Assembly: GCF_036206005.1 (NCBI RefSeq)
Contig: NZ_CP108143.1
Location: forward strand, 5,175,501 to 5,239,500
Origin: Streptomyces sp. NBC_00178
GTDB taxonomy: Bacteria; Actinomycetota; Actinomycetes; Streptomycetales; Streptomycetaceae
DNA: 64,000 nucleotides
Direction: 5' to 3'
The notes under the pieces are model-generated. The model worked only from the letters and a program-made list of their open reading frames with translations. It had not been told where the DNA came from and did no database searches. Of the stretch, positions 1 to 10,354 are shown in pieces. How positions within the stretch are numbered: the first letter of the stretch is position 1; every line of letters begins with the position of its first letter. Made by a program: the position numbers and the translations under genes.

Positions 1-332
1 AGTGGGGCGCCGACTGGCCGACCGGCTTCGGCTTCCTGGACCAGATCGTGAACGGCACGGCCATCAAGCCGTCCGGTGGCACGAACCTGATGGAGCTCAA
101 CGACAAGGCCGTCAACGAGGCACTCGTCAAGGGCATCGGCACCGTCGACACCACGGCGCGCAACGCCGCCTGGGGCGAGGTCGACCAGAAGGTCATGGAG
201 AACGCCTCCGTCGTTCCGCTCGTCTACCGCAAGAACCTGCTGTACCGCCCGGACTCCGCGGCGAACGTCACGGTCACGGACGCATACCTCGGTATGTACG
301 ACTACGTGCTGATGACCTCGACCAAGAAGTAA
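1..332 (+). CDS. Oligopeptide/dipeptide ABC transporter substrate-binding protein, C-terminal part
   Basis: The window opens inside this gene, in the frame starting at base 3, so only about 109 C-terminal residues are visible. They read like the end of a family-5 extracellular solute-binding protein (DppA/OppA type): DWPTGFGFLDQIVNG, then a helix-rich stretch and VVPLVYRKNLLYRPD close to the end. The family binds peptides outside the membrane, usually as a lipoprotein, and hands them to the permease. The permease gene starts 34 bases downstream on the same strand, which supports a shared operon. The signal peptide and lipobox lie outside the window. The exact substrate cannot be told. Confidence 0.85.
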   Translation, partial: WGADWPTGFGFLDQIVNGTAIKPSGGTNLMELNDKAVNEALVKGIGTVDTTARNAAWGEVDQKVMENASVVPLVYRKNLLYRPDSAANVTVTDAYLGMYDYVLMTSTKK

Positions 333-366
333 CACCTGTTCATCGACAGCATCATTTGAAAGGCAG

Positions 367-1413
367 GTGAAGGCGCCGGGCCGGCGGGTGTCAACCCGCT
401 CGCCCGCCCGGCGCCGCACGGCTGTGGCTGCGTACATCATCCGACGCGTATTCGCCGCGGTGTTGCTGCTGCTGGTGGTCAGCGCAGTCACGTTCGCGAT
501 CTTCTTCCTGGTCCCCCGCCTCGGCGGGCAGACCCTCGACTCGATGGCCGCCCAGTACGTCGGGAAGAGCCCCGACCCCGACGTCATCGCCGCGGTCAAG
601 AAGAACCTGGGGCTGGACCAGCCCCTGTACCTGCAGTACTGGCACTTCATCAAGGGCATCGTCGTCGGCGCCGAATACCAGTTCGGTCCCGACCCGGTCA
701 CCTGCCATGCCCCGTGCTTCGGCTACTCCTTCAAGACGCACACCGAGATCTGGCCCCAGCTCGTGGACCGCGTTCCGGTGACGCTCTCCATGGCCGTCGG
801 TGCGGCCGTCATCTGGGTCCTCTCCGGTGTCGCCGCCGGTGTCGTCTCCGCCCTGAAGCGGGGGTCGTTCTTCGACCGCCTCTCCATGGGTGTCGCCCTC
901 GCCGGTGTCTCGCTGCCGATGTTCTTCACCGGCCTCGTCGTCCTGGCGATCTTCGGCAACGGCGAGTACGTGCCGTTCCTCCAGAACCCCGTGGAGTGGG
1001 CCGGCGCCCTGGTCCTTCCCTGGTGCACGCTCGCCCTGCTGTACTCCGCCCTGTACGCCCGGCTCACCCGGGCCGGGATGCTGGAGACGATGGGCGAGGA
1101 CTACATCCGCACCGCCCGGGCCAAGGGCCTGGCGGAGCGCAAGGTCGTCGTCAAGCACGGCCTGCGCGCGGCGCTCACCCCGCTCGTCACGATCTTCGGC
1201 ATGGACTTCGCGCTGCTGCTCGGCGGCGCGGTCATCACCGAGAGAGTGTTCTCCTTCCAGGGCCTCGGCGCCTTCGCCATCCAGGGAGTGACCACGGCCG
1301 ACCTTCCCAAGGTGATGGGCGTGACCCTGGTCGCCGCCTTCTTCATCGTCATCTGCAACCTGCTGGTGGACCTCGTGTACGCCGCGATCGACCCCCGGGT
1401 GAGGCTCTCATGA
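367..1413 (+). CDS. Peptide ABC transporter permease, DppB/OppB type
   Basis: 348 residues from a GTG start preceded by AAAGG. GTG at 424 is an alternative that would begin right before the first membrane segment (YIIRRVFAAVLLLLVV). There are about six hydrophobic segments and a clear EAA loop near residues 230-260 (LTRAGMLETMGEDYIRTARAKG), the coupling helix that contacts the ATPase. This is one half of the membrane channel of a peptide importer. The stop codon overlaps the ATG of the next ATPase gene (ATGA), so the genes are translationally coupled. The usual second permease (DppC type) does not lie between this gene and the ATPases. It may sit upstream of the binding protein, outside the window. 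Confidence 0.92.
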   Translation: MKAPGRRVSTRSPARRRTAVAAYIIRRVFAAVLLLLVVSAVTFAIFFLVPRLGGQTLDSMAAQYVGKSPDPDVIAAVKKNLGLDQPLYLQYWHFIKGIVVGAEYQFGPDPVTCHAPCFGYSFKTHTEIWPQLVDRVPVTLSMAVGAAVIWVLSGVAAGVVSALKRGSFFDRLSMGVALAGVSLPMFFTGLVVLAIFGNGEYVPFLQNPVEWAGALVLPWCTLALLYSALYARLTRAGMLETMGEDYIRTARAKGLAERKVVVKHGLRAALTPLVTIFGMDFALLLGGAVITERVFSFQGLGAFAIQGVTTADLPKVMGVTLVAAFFIVICNLLVDLVYAAIDPRVRLS

Positions 1414-2518
1414 GCGACGTAAGCAAGAAGGACGCCCCGAGCGGGAAGGACGCGCCCGCGCCGGCGACGGTCCCCGCCCCCCGGGACGCCGCGGCGGACG
1501 CCAAGGAGTTCCTCTCCGTACGCAACCTCAGCATCCACTTCGACACCGACGACGGCCTGGTCAAGTCCGTCGACGGCGTCAGCTTCGACCTGAAGGCCGG
1601 TCAGACCCTCGGCATCGTCGGTGAGTCCGGGTCCGGCAAGTCCGTGACCTCGCTGGGGATCATGGGACTGCACACCTCGGAGCGCGCCCGGATCAGCGGT
1701 GAGATCTGGCTCGACGGCGAGGAGCTGATCGGCGCCGGGCCCGAGCGGGTGCGCGAGCTGCGCGGCCAGAAGATGGCGATGATCTTCCAGGACCCGCTGT
1801 CGGCGCTGCACCCGTACTACAGCATCGGCGCGCAGATCGTGGAGGCGCACCGCGTCCACCACAAGGTCGACAAGAAGACGGCCAAGAAGCGCGCCATCGA
1901 GATGCTCGACCGCGTGGGCATCCCCGAGCCGCAGCGCCGTTACGAGGACTACCCGCACCAGTTCTCCGGCGGCATGCGCCAGCGCGCCATGATCGCGATG
2001 GCCCTGGTCAACAACCCCCAGCTGCTGATCGCCGACGAGCCGACGACCGCCCTCGACGTCACCGTCCAGGCGCAGATCCTCGACCTGATCCGCGACCTGC
2101 AGAAGGAGTTCGGCTCCGCGGTCGTCATGATCACCCACGACCTCGGCGTCGTCGCCGAGATCGCGGACGACCTGCTGGTCATGTACGCGGGCCGCTGCAT
2201 CGAGCGCGGAAGCGCCGAGAAGGTCTTCTACGGGCCGCAGCACCCCTACACCTGGGGCCTGCTGGGCTCCATGCCGCGCATCGACCGCGAGCAGACCGAC
2301 CGGCTCGTCCCGGTCAAGGGGTCGCCGCCCAGCCTCATCAACGTCCCGTCCGGCTGCGCCTTCCACCCGCGCTGCCCGTACGCCGACGTCCCGAAGGACA
2401 ACATCACCCGCACCGAGCGTCCCGAGCTGACGCCGGCCGGCGACGGGCACTACTCCGCGTGCCACATGTCGCGTGAGCAGCGGGAAAAGATCTGGATCGA
2501 AGAGATTGCGCCGAAGCT

Positions 2519-2522
<4 letters not shown>
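1410..2522 (+). CDS. Peptide ABC transporter ATP-binding protein, DppD/OppD type
   Basis: 370 residues starting at the ATG that overlaps the permease stop. The reading frame is open far upstream, but that part is a shadow of the permease gene. Walker A GESGSGKS is at residues 71-78, the signature FSGGMRQR is near 190, and Walker B LLIADEPTTALD is just after. The C-terminal oligopeptide-transporter domain carries the Cys-rich motif GCAFHPRCPY, which in related proteins binds an iron-sulfur cluster. It powers peptide uptake together with the next gene. The first 35 residues are an Ala/Pro/Lys-rich extension. The stop overlaps the GTG of the next gene (GTGA). Confidence 0.95.
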
Positions 2523-3919
<1,397 letters not shown>

Positions 3920-3937
3920 GACCGGCACAATTGCCCG

Positions 3938-4609
3938 GTGCTCAACGAACTCTTCACCCCCTCCGTCCAGCATGCGCTCGACATCGCCGGGATCTTCGTC
4001 TTCGCGATCTCGGGCGCCCTGCTCGCCGTACGCAAGAACTTCGATGTCTTCGGCATCGCGGTGCTCGCCGAGGTGACAGCGCTGGGCGGAGGGATTTTCC
4101 GTGACGTGATGATCGGCGCGCTGCCCCCCGCGGCCTTCACGGACCTCGGGTACTTCCTCACGCCGCTGCTCGCCGCCGGTCTCGTGTTCTTCCTGCACCC
4201 GCACGTCGAACGCATCCAGGTCGGCGTCAACGTGTTCGACGCCGCGGGGCTGGGCCTGTTCTGCGTGTCCGGCACGATCAAGGCGTATGACTACGGCCTG
4301 GGCCTCACCTCGTCGGCCGCCCTCGGGCTGGCCACCGCGGTCGGCGGCGGCGTCCTGCGGGACGTCCTGGCCAACGAGGTCCCCTCGCTGCTGCGCTGGG
4401 ACCGTGACCTGTACGCCGTGCCCGCCATCGTCGGGGCCGTGACCGTGGTGCTCTGCATCCGCTTCGACACGCTCAACGCCTACACCAGCGGCGCCGCCGT
4501 GATCACGGCCTTCGTCCTGCGACTGCTGGCCATGCGCTTCCACTGGAGGGCCCCGCGGGCCTGGAACAGGCGCTCGGCCTCGGCGGAGGACACCTCGGCC
4601 GTCATCTGA
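3938..4609 (+). CDS. TRIC-type (UPF0126) trimeric cation channel family membrane protein
   Basis: 223 residues, about six to seven membrane segments in two internal repeats. Each repeat carries the family motif: GGGIFRDVMIG near residue 50 and GGGVLRDVLA near residue 135. The bacterial family (YadS-like, related to TRIC channels) conducts monovalent cations. The physiological role in Streptomyces is unknown. The GTG start is six bases after a possible -10 hexamer CACAAT (3926-3931) and has no Shine-Dalgarno sequence, so it may have its own leaderless transcript besides readthrough from the transporter operon. Confidence 0.88.
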   Translation: MLNELFTPSVQHALDIAGIFVFAISGALLAVRKNFDVFGIAVLAEVTALGGGIFRDVMIGALPPAAFTDLGYFLTPLLAAGLVFFLHPHVERIQVGVNVFDAAGLGLFCVSGTIKAYDYGLGLTSSAALGLATAVGGGVLRDVLANEVPSLLRWDRDLYAVPAIVGAVTVVLCIRFDTLNAYTSGAAVITAFVLRLLAMRFHWRAPRAWNRRSASAEDTSAVI

Positions 4610-4650
4610 CCGCAACAAAAGCTACCGCTCAGTAATACGATCGGTGTACG

Positions 4651-5535
4651 GTGCATGCCATGGCACAGGCAGCAGCGCAGGAGTCGCGCGCGGTACACGC
4701 GGTACGGGCGACCATCGGGGACAGCGAGTTCGACCGCGACACCGCGGTCACGCTCCGGGAGGACGGCGTCTACGACGCGGAGCTCTCCGCGGGCTGGACG
4801 ATCATCCACGCCGTCAACGGCGGTTACCTGCTCGCGATGCTCGGCCGCGCGCTCGGCCAGGCGCTCCCGCACTCCGACCCCTTCTCGGTCTCCGCGCACT
4901 ACCTGACCGCCTCCGTCCCCGGCCCGGCCGTGATCCGCACGCAGGTCGTCCGCACCGGGCGCACCCTCTCCACCGGGGAGGCGTCGCTCTTCCAGTTCGC
5001 GGAGGACGGCAGCGAGATCGAACGCATCCGGGTGCTGGCGACGTACGGCGACCTGGACGCCCTGACCGACGACGTCCGTACGTCGGCGGAGCCGCCCGCG
5101 ATCCCGCCCATGGAGCACTGCCTCGGCCCGGCGGACGGCCCCGCACCCATCCCCGGGAGCTCGGCCATCACCGGGCGGCTCGACATCAGGCTCGATCCCG
5201 CGACCGTCGGCTGGGCCGTCGGCGCTCCTTCCGGCAAGGGCGAGATGCGGGGCTGGTTCGGCCTCGCCGACGGCCGCGACGCCGACCCGCTCTCGCTGCT
5301 GCTGACGGTCGACGCGCTGCCGCCGACCTCGTTCGAGCTCGGGCTCAAGGGGTGGACACCCACCATCGAACTCACCGCGCACATCCGCTGCCGCCCCGCC
5401 CCGGGTCCGCTGCGGGTCTCCATCGCCACCCGCAACCTCGCCGGCGGCTTCCTGGAGGAGGACGCGGACGTCTGGGACAGTGCGGGCCGCCTCGTCGCCC
5501 AGTCCCGCCAGCTGGCCCGCGCTCCCCGCGTCTGA
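4651..5535 (+). CDS. Acyl-CoA thioesterase family protein (double hotdog)
   Basis: 294 residues. The sequence resembles TesB-like thioesterases with two hotdog halves, including GWTIIHAVNGGYLLAMLGRAL near residues 50-70 and a C-terminal half ending in LAGGFLEEDADVWDSAGRLVAQSRQ, the typical last strands. It probably hydrolyses acyl-CoA esters in the cytoplasm. Two starts are possible: GTG 4651 or ATG 4660. A -10-like TACGAT (4636-4641) lies just before them, which suggests a leaderless or very short leader. The TetR gene that follows is convergent and belongs to a class often tied to fatty-acid metabolism, so regulation by it is plausible but not shown. Confidence 0.85.
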   Translation: MHAMAQAAAQESRAVHAVRATIGDSEFDRDTAVTLREDGVYDAELSAGWTIIHAVNGGYLLAMLGRALGQALPHSDPFSVSAHYLTASVPGPAVIRTQVVRTGRTLSTGEASLFQFAEDGSEIERIRVLATYGDLDALTDDVRTSAEPPAIPPMEHCLGPADGPAPIPGSSAITGRLDIRLDPATVGWAVGAPSGKGEMRGWFGLADGRDADPLSLLLTVDALPPTSFELGLKGWTPTIELTAHIRCRPAPGPLRVSIATRNLAGGFLEEDADVWDSAGRLVAQSRQLARAPRV

Positions 5536-5620
5536 CCGTCGCGCCGGGCCGGGTCCGACCGCGTCCGGCGGTCACGCCGGGCCGGGCCGTGCGTCCCGGC
5601 TCGGCGCCCCCCAGGTGGCC

Positions 5621-5642
5621 GCGCCCCGCCCGGCCGGGGCGC
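5621..5642. terminator. GC-rich hairpin between convergent thioesterase and TetR genes
   Basis: Perfect 8-bp arms (5621-5628 and 5635-5642) around a 6-base loop, without a T tail. It lies 13 bases outside the tetR stop and 85 after the thioesterase stop, a position suited to stopping both transcripts. Confidence 0.5.
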
Positions 5643-5655
5643 CCCGGGGCCGTCC

Positions 5656-6279
5656 TCAGGGTGCGTCGAGCCAGTGCGTCCTGCCGAGCGTGACCAGGCG
5701 CAGCCGGCGACGCGCCACCCTCACGACCTCCTGACGGCCTCCGGGGCCCGCGTCCAGCAGCGCCGACGCGGTGAGCACCATGTGGTCGACGTACAGCCCG
5801 CCCAGCATGAGCAGGTCCTCCGGTTCCCACCCCGCGGACTCGGGCTCCTCGGCAAGGACCCCGGCCACCTCCTCTGCGAACAGCCCCAACTGGGCGGCGA
5901 TGGCCTCGCGGACCTGTCCCACCCCGCCGTGCTGCTCCCGTGCGATGAACCTGAAGTGGGCAGGCTGGGCCGTCACGTGACGAGCTATCAGTTCAACGCT
6001 GCGGTCGAGCCGTTCCTCGGTGTCACCCGTCTCGGCGAGGATCGCGCCGATCATTCCGTGCAGGCTGTCCAGGGTCTCCTCGACCAGCGCCACACCCAGG
6101 TCCGCCGTGCCGTCGAAGTGCCGGTAGAAGGCGGTCGGGGCCACGCCCACGGCGCGGGTCACCTCGCGCAGGCCCAGGCTGCTCAGGCTCTGGTGCTCCA
6201 GCAGTCCGAGTGCCGCGTCGAGGAGTGCCTGACGTGTCTTCAGCTTCTGGGCCTGGCGGATGCCGACGGTGTGACTCAT
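5656..6279 (-). CDS. TetR family transcriptional regulator (FabR/DesT-like)
   Basis: 207 residues. The N-terminal helix-turn-helix is at about residues 15-60 (TRQALLDAALGLLEHQ, then VTRAVGVAPTAFYRHF). The rest resembles regulators of unsaturated fatty-acid synthesis (FabR/DesT group): LVEETLDSLHGMIGAILAE and HFRFIAREQHGG. The ATG start is at 6279. It is transcribed toward the thioesterase gene and away from the two small membrane-protein genes, so it may regulate either side. TTCAGTAA lies just upstream of its start and CAGTAA also lies upstream of the thioesterase, a weak hint of a shared site. Ligand and targets are inferred from family only. Confidence 0.88.
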   Translation of the reverse strand: MSHTVGIRQAQKLKTRQALLDAALGLLEHQSLSSLGLREVTRAVGVAPTAFYRHFDGTADLGVALVEETLDSLHGMIGAILAETGDTEERLDRSVELIARHVTAQPAHFRFIAREQHGGVGQVREAIAAQLGLFAEEVAGVLAEEPESAGWEPEDLLMLGGLYVDHMVLTASALLDAGPGGRQEVVRVARRRLRLVTLGRTHWLDAP

Positions 6280-6385
6280 GCCATTCAGTAAACAACCGTT
6301 CTCCGAGACGGGGAAGGGGGTCGAGGGTCTAGACTCAAAAGTCAGTGAACAGTCGTACTCTCAAACTTCGCAGAAAGGCACCGGC

Positions 6386-6541
6386 ATGTTCGTCCTCGTC
6401 GCAGCCCTGCTCCTGCTGGGGGTCGTCCTCGGAGCGGTCGCACACCTTCCGCTTCCGCTGGCCCTGGCCGCCGCGGCCGTGATCGGTCTCTGGCTGGCGG
6501 TCTTCGGCGTCCGTGAACGCCTCGCCCGCCGCACCCGCTGA
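6386..6541 (+). CDS. Small hydrophobic membrane protein (51 residues)
   Basis: I chose ATG 6386 because GAAAGG lies eight bases before it. The longer open frame from 6278 overlaps the divergent tetR promoter. The protein is almost entirely two hydrophobic helices (FVLVAALLLLGVVLGAV and LALAAAAVIGLWLAVFGV) followed by a basic end RERLARRTR, giving a positive-inside anchor. The function is not recognised. It is followed after 16 bases by another small membrane protein with a strong ribosome site, so the two form a likely two-gene operon. Confidence 0.7.
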   Translation: MFVLVAALLLLGVVLGAVAHLPLPLALAAAAVIGLWLAVFGVRERLARRTR

Positions 6542-6557
6542 CGAAGGAGCCCGCACC

Positions 6558-6968
6558 ATGACACTCACGACCGCGCACGCCGGCCGCTCCACCGGAGACC
6601 GGCTCCGGAGGAACCGGCCCGACGCACGGCCCACTTCGCCCGCGACCGCCACCCGTGACACCTCGTCCGGCGAGGCGGCCCCCGGCGGAACCGGTGCGGG
6701 CGCAGGCCCCGCCGCCCGCACCCGCAAGCCGTCCCGGGAGGCCGACGGGCTGGCCGTCGCGTCGTTCGTGCTCGGGCTGCTCGGCCTGCTGGTGATGAAC
6801 ATCCTGCTCGGCCCCGTCGCCATCGTCATGGCGCTCGTGGCCCTCGCCCGCTCCACCACCCGGCGCGGGCGCGCCCTGCTGGGGCTGGGCCTGGGCGTCG
6901 CCGACCTGATCGTCCTCGCGGTGCTCGTGACCGCCAACGGCACGGTCTCCTGGAGCCTCGCGGGCTGA
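6558..6968 (+). CDS. DUF4190-like membrane protein
   Basis: 136 residues from ATG 6558, preceded by GAAGGAG. The first 55 residues are Ala/Thr/Pro/Arg-rich and probably disordered in the cytoplasm. Then come ADGLAVASFVLGLLGL and a second hydrophobic segment (GLGLGVADLIVLAVLV), the pattern of the DUF4190 family found widely in actinobacteria. No enzymatic motif is visible and the function is unknown. It is probably co-transcribed with the 51-residue protein before it. Confidence 0.75.
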   Translation: MTLTTAHAGRSTGDRLRRNRPDARPTSPATATRDTSSGEAAPGGTGAGAGPAARTRKPSREADGLAVASFVLGLLGLLVMNILLGPVAIVMALVALARSTTRRGRALLGLGLGVADLIVLAVLVTANGTVSWSLAG

Positions 6969-7077
6969 TGTCCCGCAGCGGGACGGCGCCTCGGGGGCGG
7001 GCCGGGGTGCTCGCGCCCGCCGGTACGCGATGCGCCCGGCACGCGCCCCACCGCGGGCTCGTAGAATCGGTTCCACC

Positions 7078-8247
7078 ATGGCTTACCTCGACCACGCCGC
7101 GACCACACCGATGCTTCCCGAGGCGATCGCGGCGATGACCGCGCAGCTCGCCGTCACCGGCAACGCGTCCTCACTGCACGCCGCCGGGCGCCGGGCCCGC
7201 CGTACCGTCGAGGAGTCCAGAGAGACCCTTGCCGACACGCTCGGAGCCCGCCCCAGCGAGGTGGTCCTCACCTCGGGGGGCACCGAGGCCGACAACCTCG
7301 CCGTGAAGGGCCTCTACTGGGCCCGCCGCGACGCCGATTCCCGGCGCACCCGGGTACTCGCCAGCCCCGTCGAGCACCACGCCGTCCTCGACGCCGTGGA
7401 CTGGCTGGCGGAGCACGAAGGCGCCACCGTCGAGTACCTGCCGGTCGACGCCCACGGGCGGGTGCACCCCGACGTACTGCGCGAGGCCCTCGCCCGTAAC
7501 CCGGACGACGTGGCCATGATCACCGTGATGTGGGCGAACAACGAGATCGGCACCGTCATGCCGATACGTGAACTCACAGAGGTGGCGCAGGAGTTCGGTG
7601 TCCCCATGCACGCCGACGCGGTGCAGGCGTTCGGGCAGCTGGAGGTCGACTTCGCCCGCTCGGGGCTGGCCGCGATGACCGTCAGCGCGCACAAGATCGG
7701 CGGCCCGGTCGGCACCGGTGCGCTGCTGCTCGGCCGCGACCAGACGCCGGTGCCCGTGCTGCACGGGGGCGGGCAGGAACGGCACGTGCGCTCCGGGACG
7801 CTCGACGTGGCCGCCGTGGCGGCGTTCGCCGTCGCCGGACGGCATGCCGTGGACGGACGCGAGACGTTCGCGCGTGAGATCGGGCGGCTCCGCGACGAGC
7901 TGGTCGCGGCGGTCCTGAAGGCCGTCCCCGACGCGCTCCTCGGGGGCGACCCGGCCCCGGGCGGCCGGCTGCCCGCCAACGCCCACTTCACCTTCCCCGG
8001 CTGCGAGGGCGATTCCCTGCTGCTGCTGCTCGACGCCCAGGGGATCGAGTGCTCCACCGGTTCCGCGTGCACGGCGGGCATCGCCCAGCCGAGCCACGTG
8101 CTGCTGGCCACCGGAACCGACCCCGGCCTGGCGCGCGGCACCCTGCGCTTCTCGCTGGGCCACACCTCCACCGCCCGGGACGTCGAGGAACTCGCACGAG
8201 CGATCGGCCCGGCGGTCGACCGGGCCAGGACGGCGGGGCTCAGCTGA
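7078..8247 (+). CDS. Cysteine desulfurase (IscS/NifS family)
   Basis: 389 residues. This PLP enzyme removes sulfur from cysteine for thiolation and cluster building. The N-terminal MAYLDHAATTPM is the class signature, the PLP lysine is K206 in SAHKIGGP and the persulfide-forming cysteine is C331 in GSACTAG. The open frame reaches 7030, but ATG 7078 matches the family start and lies 10 bases after a TAGAAT hexamer (7062-7067), so the transcript is probably leaderless. The tRNA thiouridylase mnmA lies 0.8 kb downstream. The enzyme is a natural sulfur donor for it, as in other bacteria where the two genes are neighbours. Confidence 0.95.
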   Translation: MAYLDHAATTPMLPEAIAAMTAQLAVTGNASSLHAAGRRARRTVEESRETLADTLGARPSEVVLTSGGTEADNLAVKGLYWARRDADSRRTRVLASPVEHHAVLDAVDWLAEHEGATVEYLPVDAHGRVHPDVLREALARNPDDVAMITVMWANNEIGTVMPIRELTEVAQEFGVPMHADAVQAFGQLEVDFARSGLAAMTVSAHKIGGPVGTGALLLGRDQTPVPVLHGGGQERHVRSGTLDVAAVAAFAVAGRHAVDGRETFAREIGRLRDELVAAVLKAVPDALLGGDPAPGGRLPANAHFTFPGCEGDSLLLLLDAQGIECSTGSACTAGIAQPSHVLLATGTDPGLARGTLRFSLGHTSTARDVEELARAIGPAVDRARTAGLS

Positions 8248-8322
8248 GGGACGGGGGCCGGCGGCGCGGACCGGGGCAGGCACGGAACGCCGGGCCGCAC
8301 GGTCGCCGCCGGGCGCGGAGGG

Positions 8323-9030
8323 TCAGCCGGACGCCGTGGACGGACGCGCCGTGGACCGAACCGCCGTCGACGCGGCGCGCACCAGCTTCATGTAGCGGTT
8401 CCAGTCCCAGTGGGGGCCGGGGTCGGTGTGGTCCGTGCCCGGCACCTCCACGTGCCCGATGATGTGCTCGCGGTCGACCGGGATGTCGTAGCGCCTGCAT
8501 ATCGAGGCGGTCAGGCGCGCCGACGACTCGTACATCGCCTTCGTGAAGTCCTGCGGCCGGTCCACGAACCCCTCGTGCTCGATGCCGACGCTGCGCTCGT
8601 TGAACGAGCGGTTGCCCGCGTGGAACGCCACGTCGAGCTCGCGGATCATCTGCGTGACCCGGCCGTCCTGCCCGACGATGTAATGCGTCGCGGCCCGGTG
8701 CGCCGGATCCTGGAAGACCTTCACCGCGCCGGCGAGACTGCCCTGGGTGACATGGATGATCACCCGGTCCACGCTGTAGTCGTCCGGCCGGTCGGCGCGC
8801 CGCCAGTTCGCCTCGGACGCGGCGATCCACCGCGCCGGGGTGTAGTCCAGCTCGCCGGGATCGCGCGGCTTCTCCACGCCGGGCATCCGCCACCAGACGT
8901 GCCTGATCTCGTCCACGGCCAGCGCGGCCGTGCCCGCGGCCGCGACCCCGCCGCCGATCAGCAGCGCCCGCCGACTGATGCCGTGACCAGGGCCTTTCCC
9001 TGATGAACCGGCACTCCCGTTGTTACCCAT
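8323..9030 (-). CDS. Tat-exported N-acetylmuramoyl-L-alanine amidase (amidase_2)
   Basis: 235 residues, ATG at 9030 with GAGGAG upstream on the minus strand. A twin-arginine type signal (ISRRALLIGGGVAAAGTAAL) is near residues 18-38. The catalytic domain starts with VIIHVTQGS (first zinc His) near residue 90 and contains THYIVGQDG, VGIEHEG and GHVEVPGTDHTDPGP (second zinc His and the general acid region), the pattern of peptidoglycan amidase_2/PGRP enzymes. It would cleave the bond between muramic acid and L-alanine outside the membrane. The gene lies inverted between the cysteine desulfurase and mnmA, and its start is 61 bases from the mnmA start. Confidence 0.9.
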   Translation of the reverse strand: MGNNGSAGSSGKGPGHGISRRALLIGGGVAAAGTAALAVDEIRHVWWRMPGVEKPRDPGELDYTPARWIAASEANWRRADRPDDYSVDRVIIHVTQGSLAGAVKVFQDPAHRAATHYIVGQDGRVTQMIRELDVAFHAGNRSFNERSVGIEHEGFVDRPQDFTKAMYESSARLTASICRRYDIPVDREHIIGHVEVPGTDHTDPGPHWDWNRYMKLVRAASTAVRSTARPSTASG

Positions 9031-9091
9031 GTGCTCCTCAACGCATATCCGCGAGGATTCGGTTCCCCGGGCCCCGTACTCTGGACGGGCT

Positions 9092-10225
9092 ATGACTCAG
9101 ATCTCCCAGCGCCCTCTCCGCGTGCTCGCCGCCATGTCCGGCGGAGTCGACTCCGCCGTCGCCGCGGCGCGTGCCGCCGAGGCGGGCCACGACGTGACCG
9201 GCGTGCACCTCGCCCTCTCCGCGAACCCGCAGTCCTTCCGCACGGGCGCGCGGGGCTGCTGCACCATCGAGGACTCCCGTGACGCGCGCCGCGCCGCGGA
9301 CGTCATCGGGATCCCCTTCTACGTCTGGGACCTGGCGGAACGCTTCCGCGAGGACGTCGTGGACGACTTCGTCGCGGAGTACGAGGCGGGGCGCACCCCC
9401 AACCCGTGCCTGCGCTGCAACGAGAAGATCAAGTTCGCCGCGCTGCTCGACAAGGCGCTCGCGCTCGGCTTCGACGCCGTGTGCACGGGCCACTACGCCA
9501 CGGTCGTCCTGAAGGACGACGGCACCCGTGAGATGCACCGCGCCTCCGACATGGCCAAGGACCAGAGCTACGTCCTCGGTGTCCTGGACGAGAAGCAGCT
9601 CGCCCACGCGATGTTCCCGCTGGGTGACACCCTCACCACCAAGGACGAGATCCGGGCCGAGGCCGAGCGCCGGGGCCTGGCGGTCGCCAAGAAGCCGGAC
9701 AGCCACGACATCTGCTTCATCGCCGACGGCGACACCCAGGGCTTCCTGGCAGGCCGCCTCGGCGGGCCCGCCGAGGGCGACATCCTCGACGAGTCGGGCG
9801 CGAAGGTCGGCACCCACGAGGGCGCGTTCGGATTCACCATCGGCCAGCGCAAGGGCCTGCGCATCGGCCACCCGGCCCCGGACGGCAAGCCCCGCTACGT
9901 CCTCGACATCTCCCCGGTGAACAACACCGTGACGGTCGGCCCCGCCGAGGCCCTGGACGTCACGGCCCTCACCGCCATCAAGCCCCGCTGGTGCGGCACG
10001 GCCCCCACGGGTCCCGGCACCTACACCGCCCAGCTCCGCGCCCACGGCGGTGAGACCGAGGTGACGGCGGAACTGGTGGACGGCATCCTGTCCGTCACCT
10101 TCACCGAGCCGGTGCGCGGAGTCGCCCCCGGCCAGGCGGTCGTGCTGTACGACGGGACGCGGGTCGTCGGCTCGGCCACGATCGCGACGACCGTCAGGCG
10201 CGAGACGGCGGCCGCGGCCGGCTGA
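9092..10225 (+). CDS. mnmA: tRNA-specific 2-thiouridylase MnmA
   Basis: 377 residues. It inserts sulfur at C2 of wobble uridine in tRNAs for Lys, Glu and Gln, using ATP. The PP-loop MSGGVDSAV starts at residue 15. The two catalytic cysteines are C109 in NPCLRCNEKIKF and C208 in HDICFIAD. The C-terminal beta-barrel contains FTIGQRKGL and PVRGVAPGQAVVLYDG. ATG 9092 lies nine bases after the -10 hexamer TACTCT (9077-9082) with no Shine-Dalgarno sequence, so the message is probably leaderless. The longer open frame back to 9020 overlaps the divergent amidase gene and is unlikely to be translated. Confidence 0.97.
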   Translation: MTQISQRPLRVLAAMSGGVDSAVAAARAAEAGHDVTGVHLALSANPQSFRTGARGCCTIEDSRDARRAADVIGIPFYVWDLAERFREDVVDDFVAEYEAGRTPNPCLRCNEKIKFAALLDKALALGFDAVCTGHYATVVLKDDGTREMHRASDMAKDQSYVLGVLDEKQLAHAMFPLGDTLTTKDEIRAEAERRGLAVAKKPDSHDICFIADGDTQGFLAGRLGGPAEGDILDESGAKVGTHEGAFGFTIGQRKGLRIGHPAPDGKPRYVLDISPVNNTVTVGPAEALDVTALTAIKPRWCGTAPTGPGTYTAQLRAHGGETEVTAELVDGILSVTFTEPVRGVAPGQAVVLYDGTRVVGSATIATTVRRETAAAAG

Positions 10226-10354
10226 CGACGTCCGGACCGGCCAGGTCGCTCCCCTGCGACGACCCGGCCGTGCCGGATGCCCCGCGCCGGTGTCCCGCGC
10301 GGAGGTCCGTGGTGCCGCCGGGCGTCCTCGCGGAGCCCTGTCGCGGGACAGCCC

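Noticed and set aside
6332..6343. GACT-caaa-AGTC inverted repeat upstream of the 51-residue gene
   Set aside because: Four-base arms are expected by chance. No second copy or overlap with a promoter box supports an operator.
8258..8312. 9-bp inverted repeat between the cysteine desulfurase and amidase genes as a terminator
   Set aside because: The 37-base loop makes it weak, and similar GC-only matches occur by chance in this composition.
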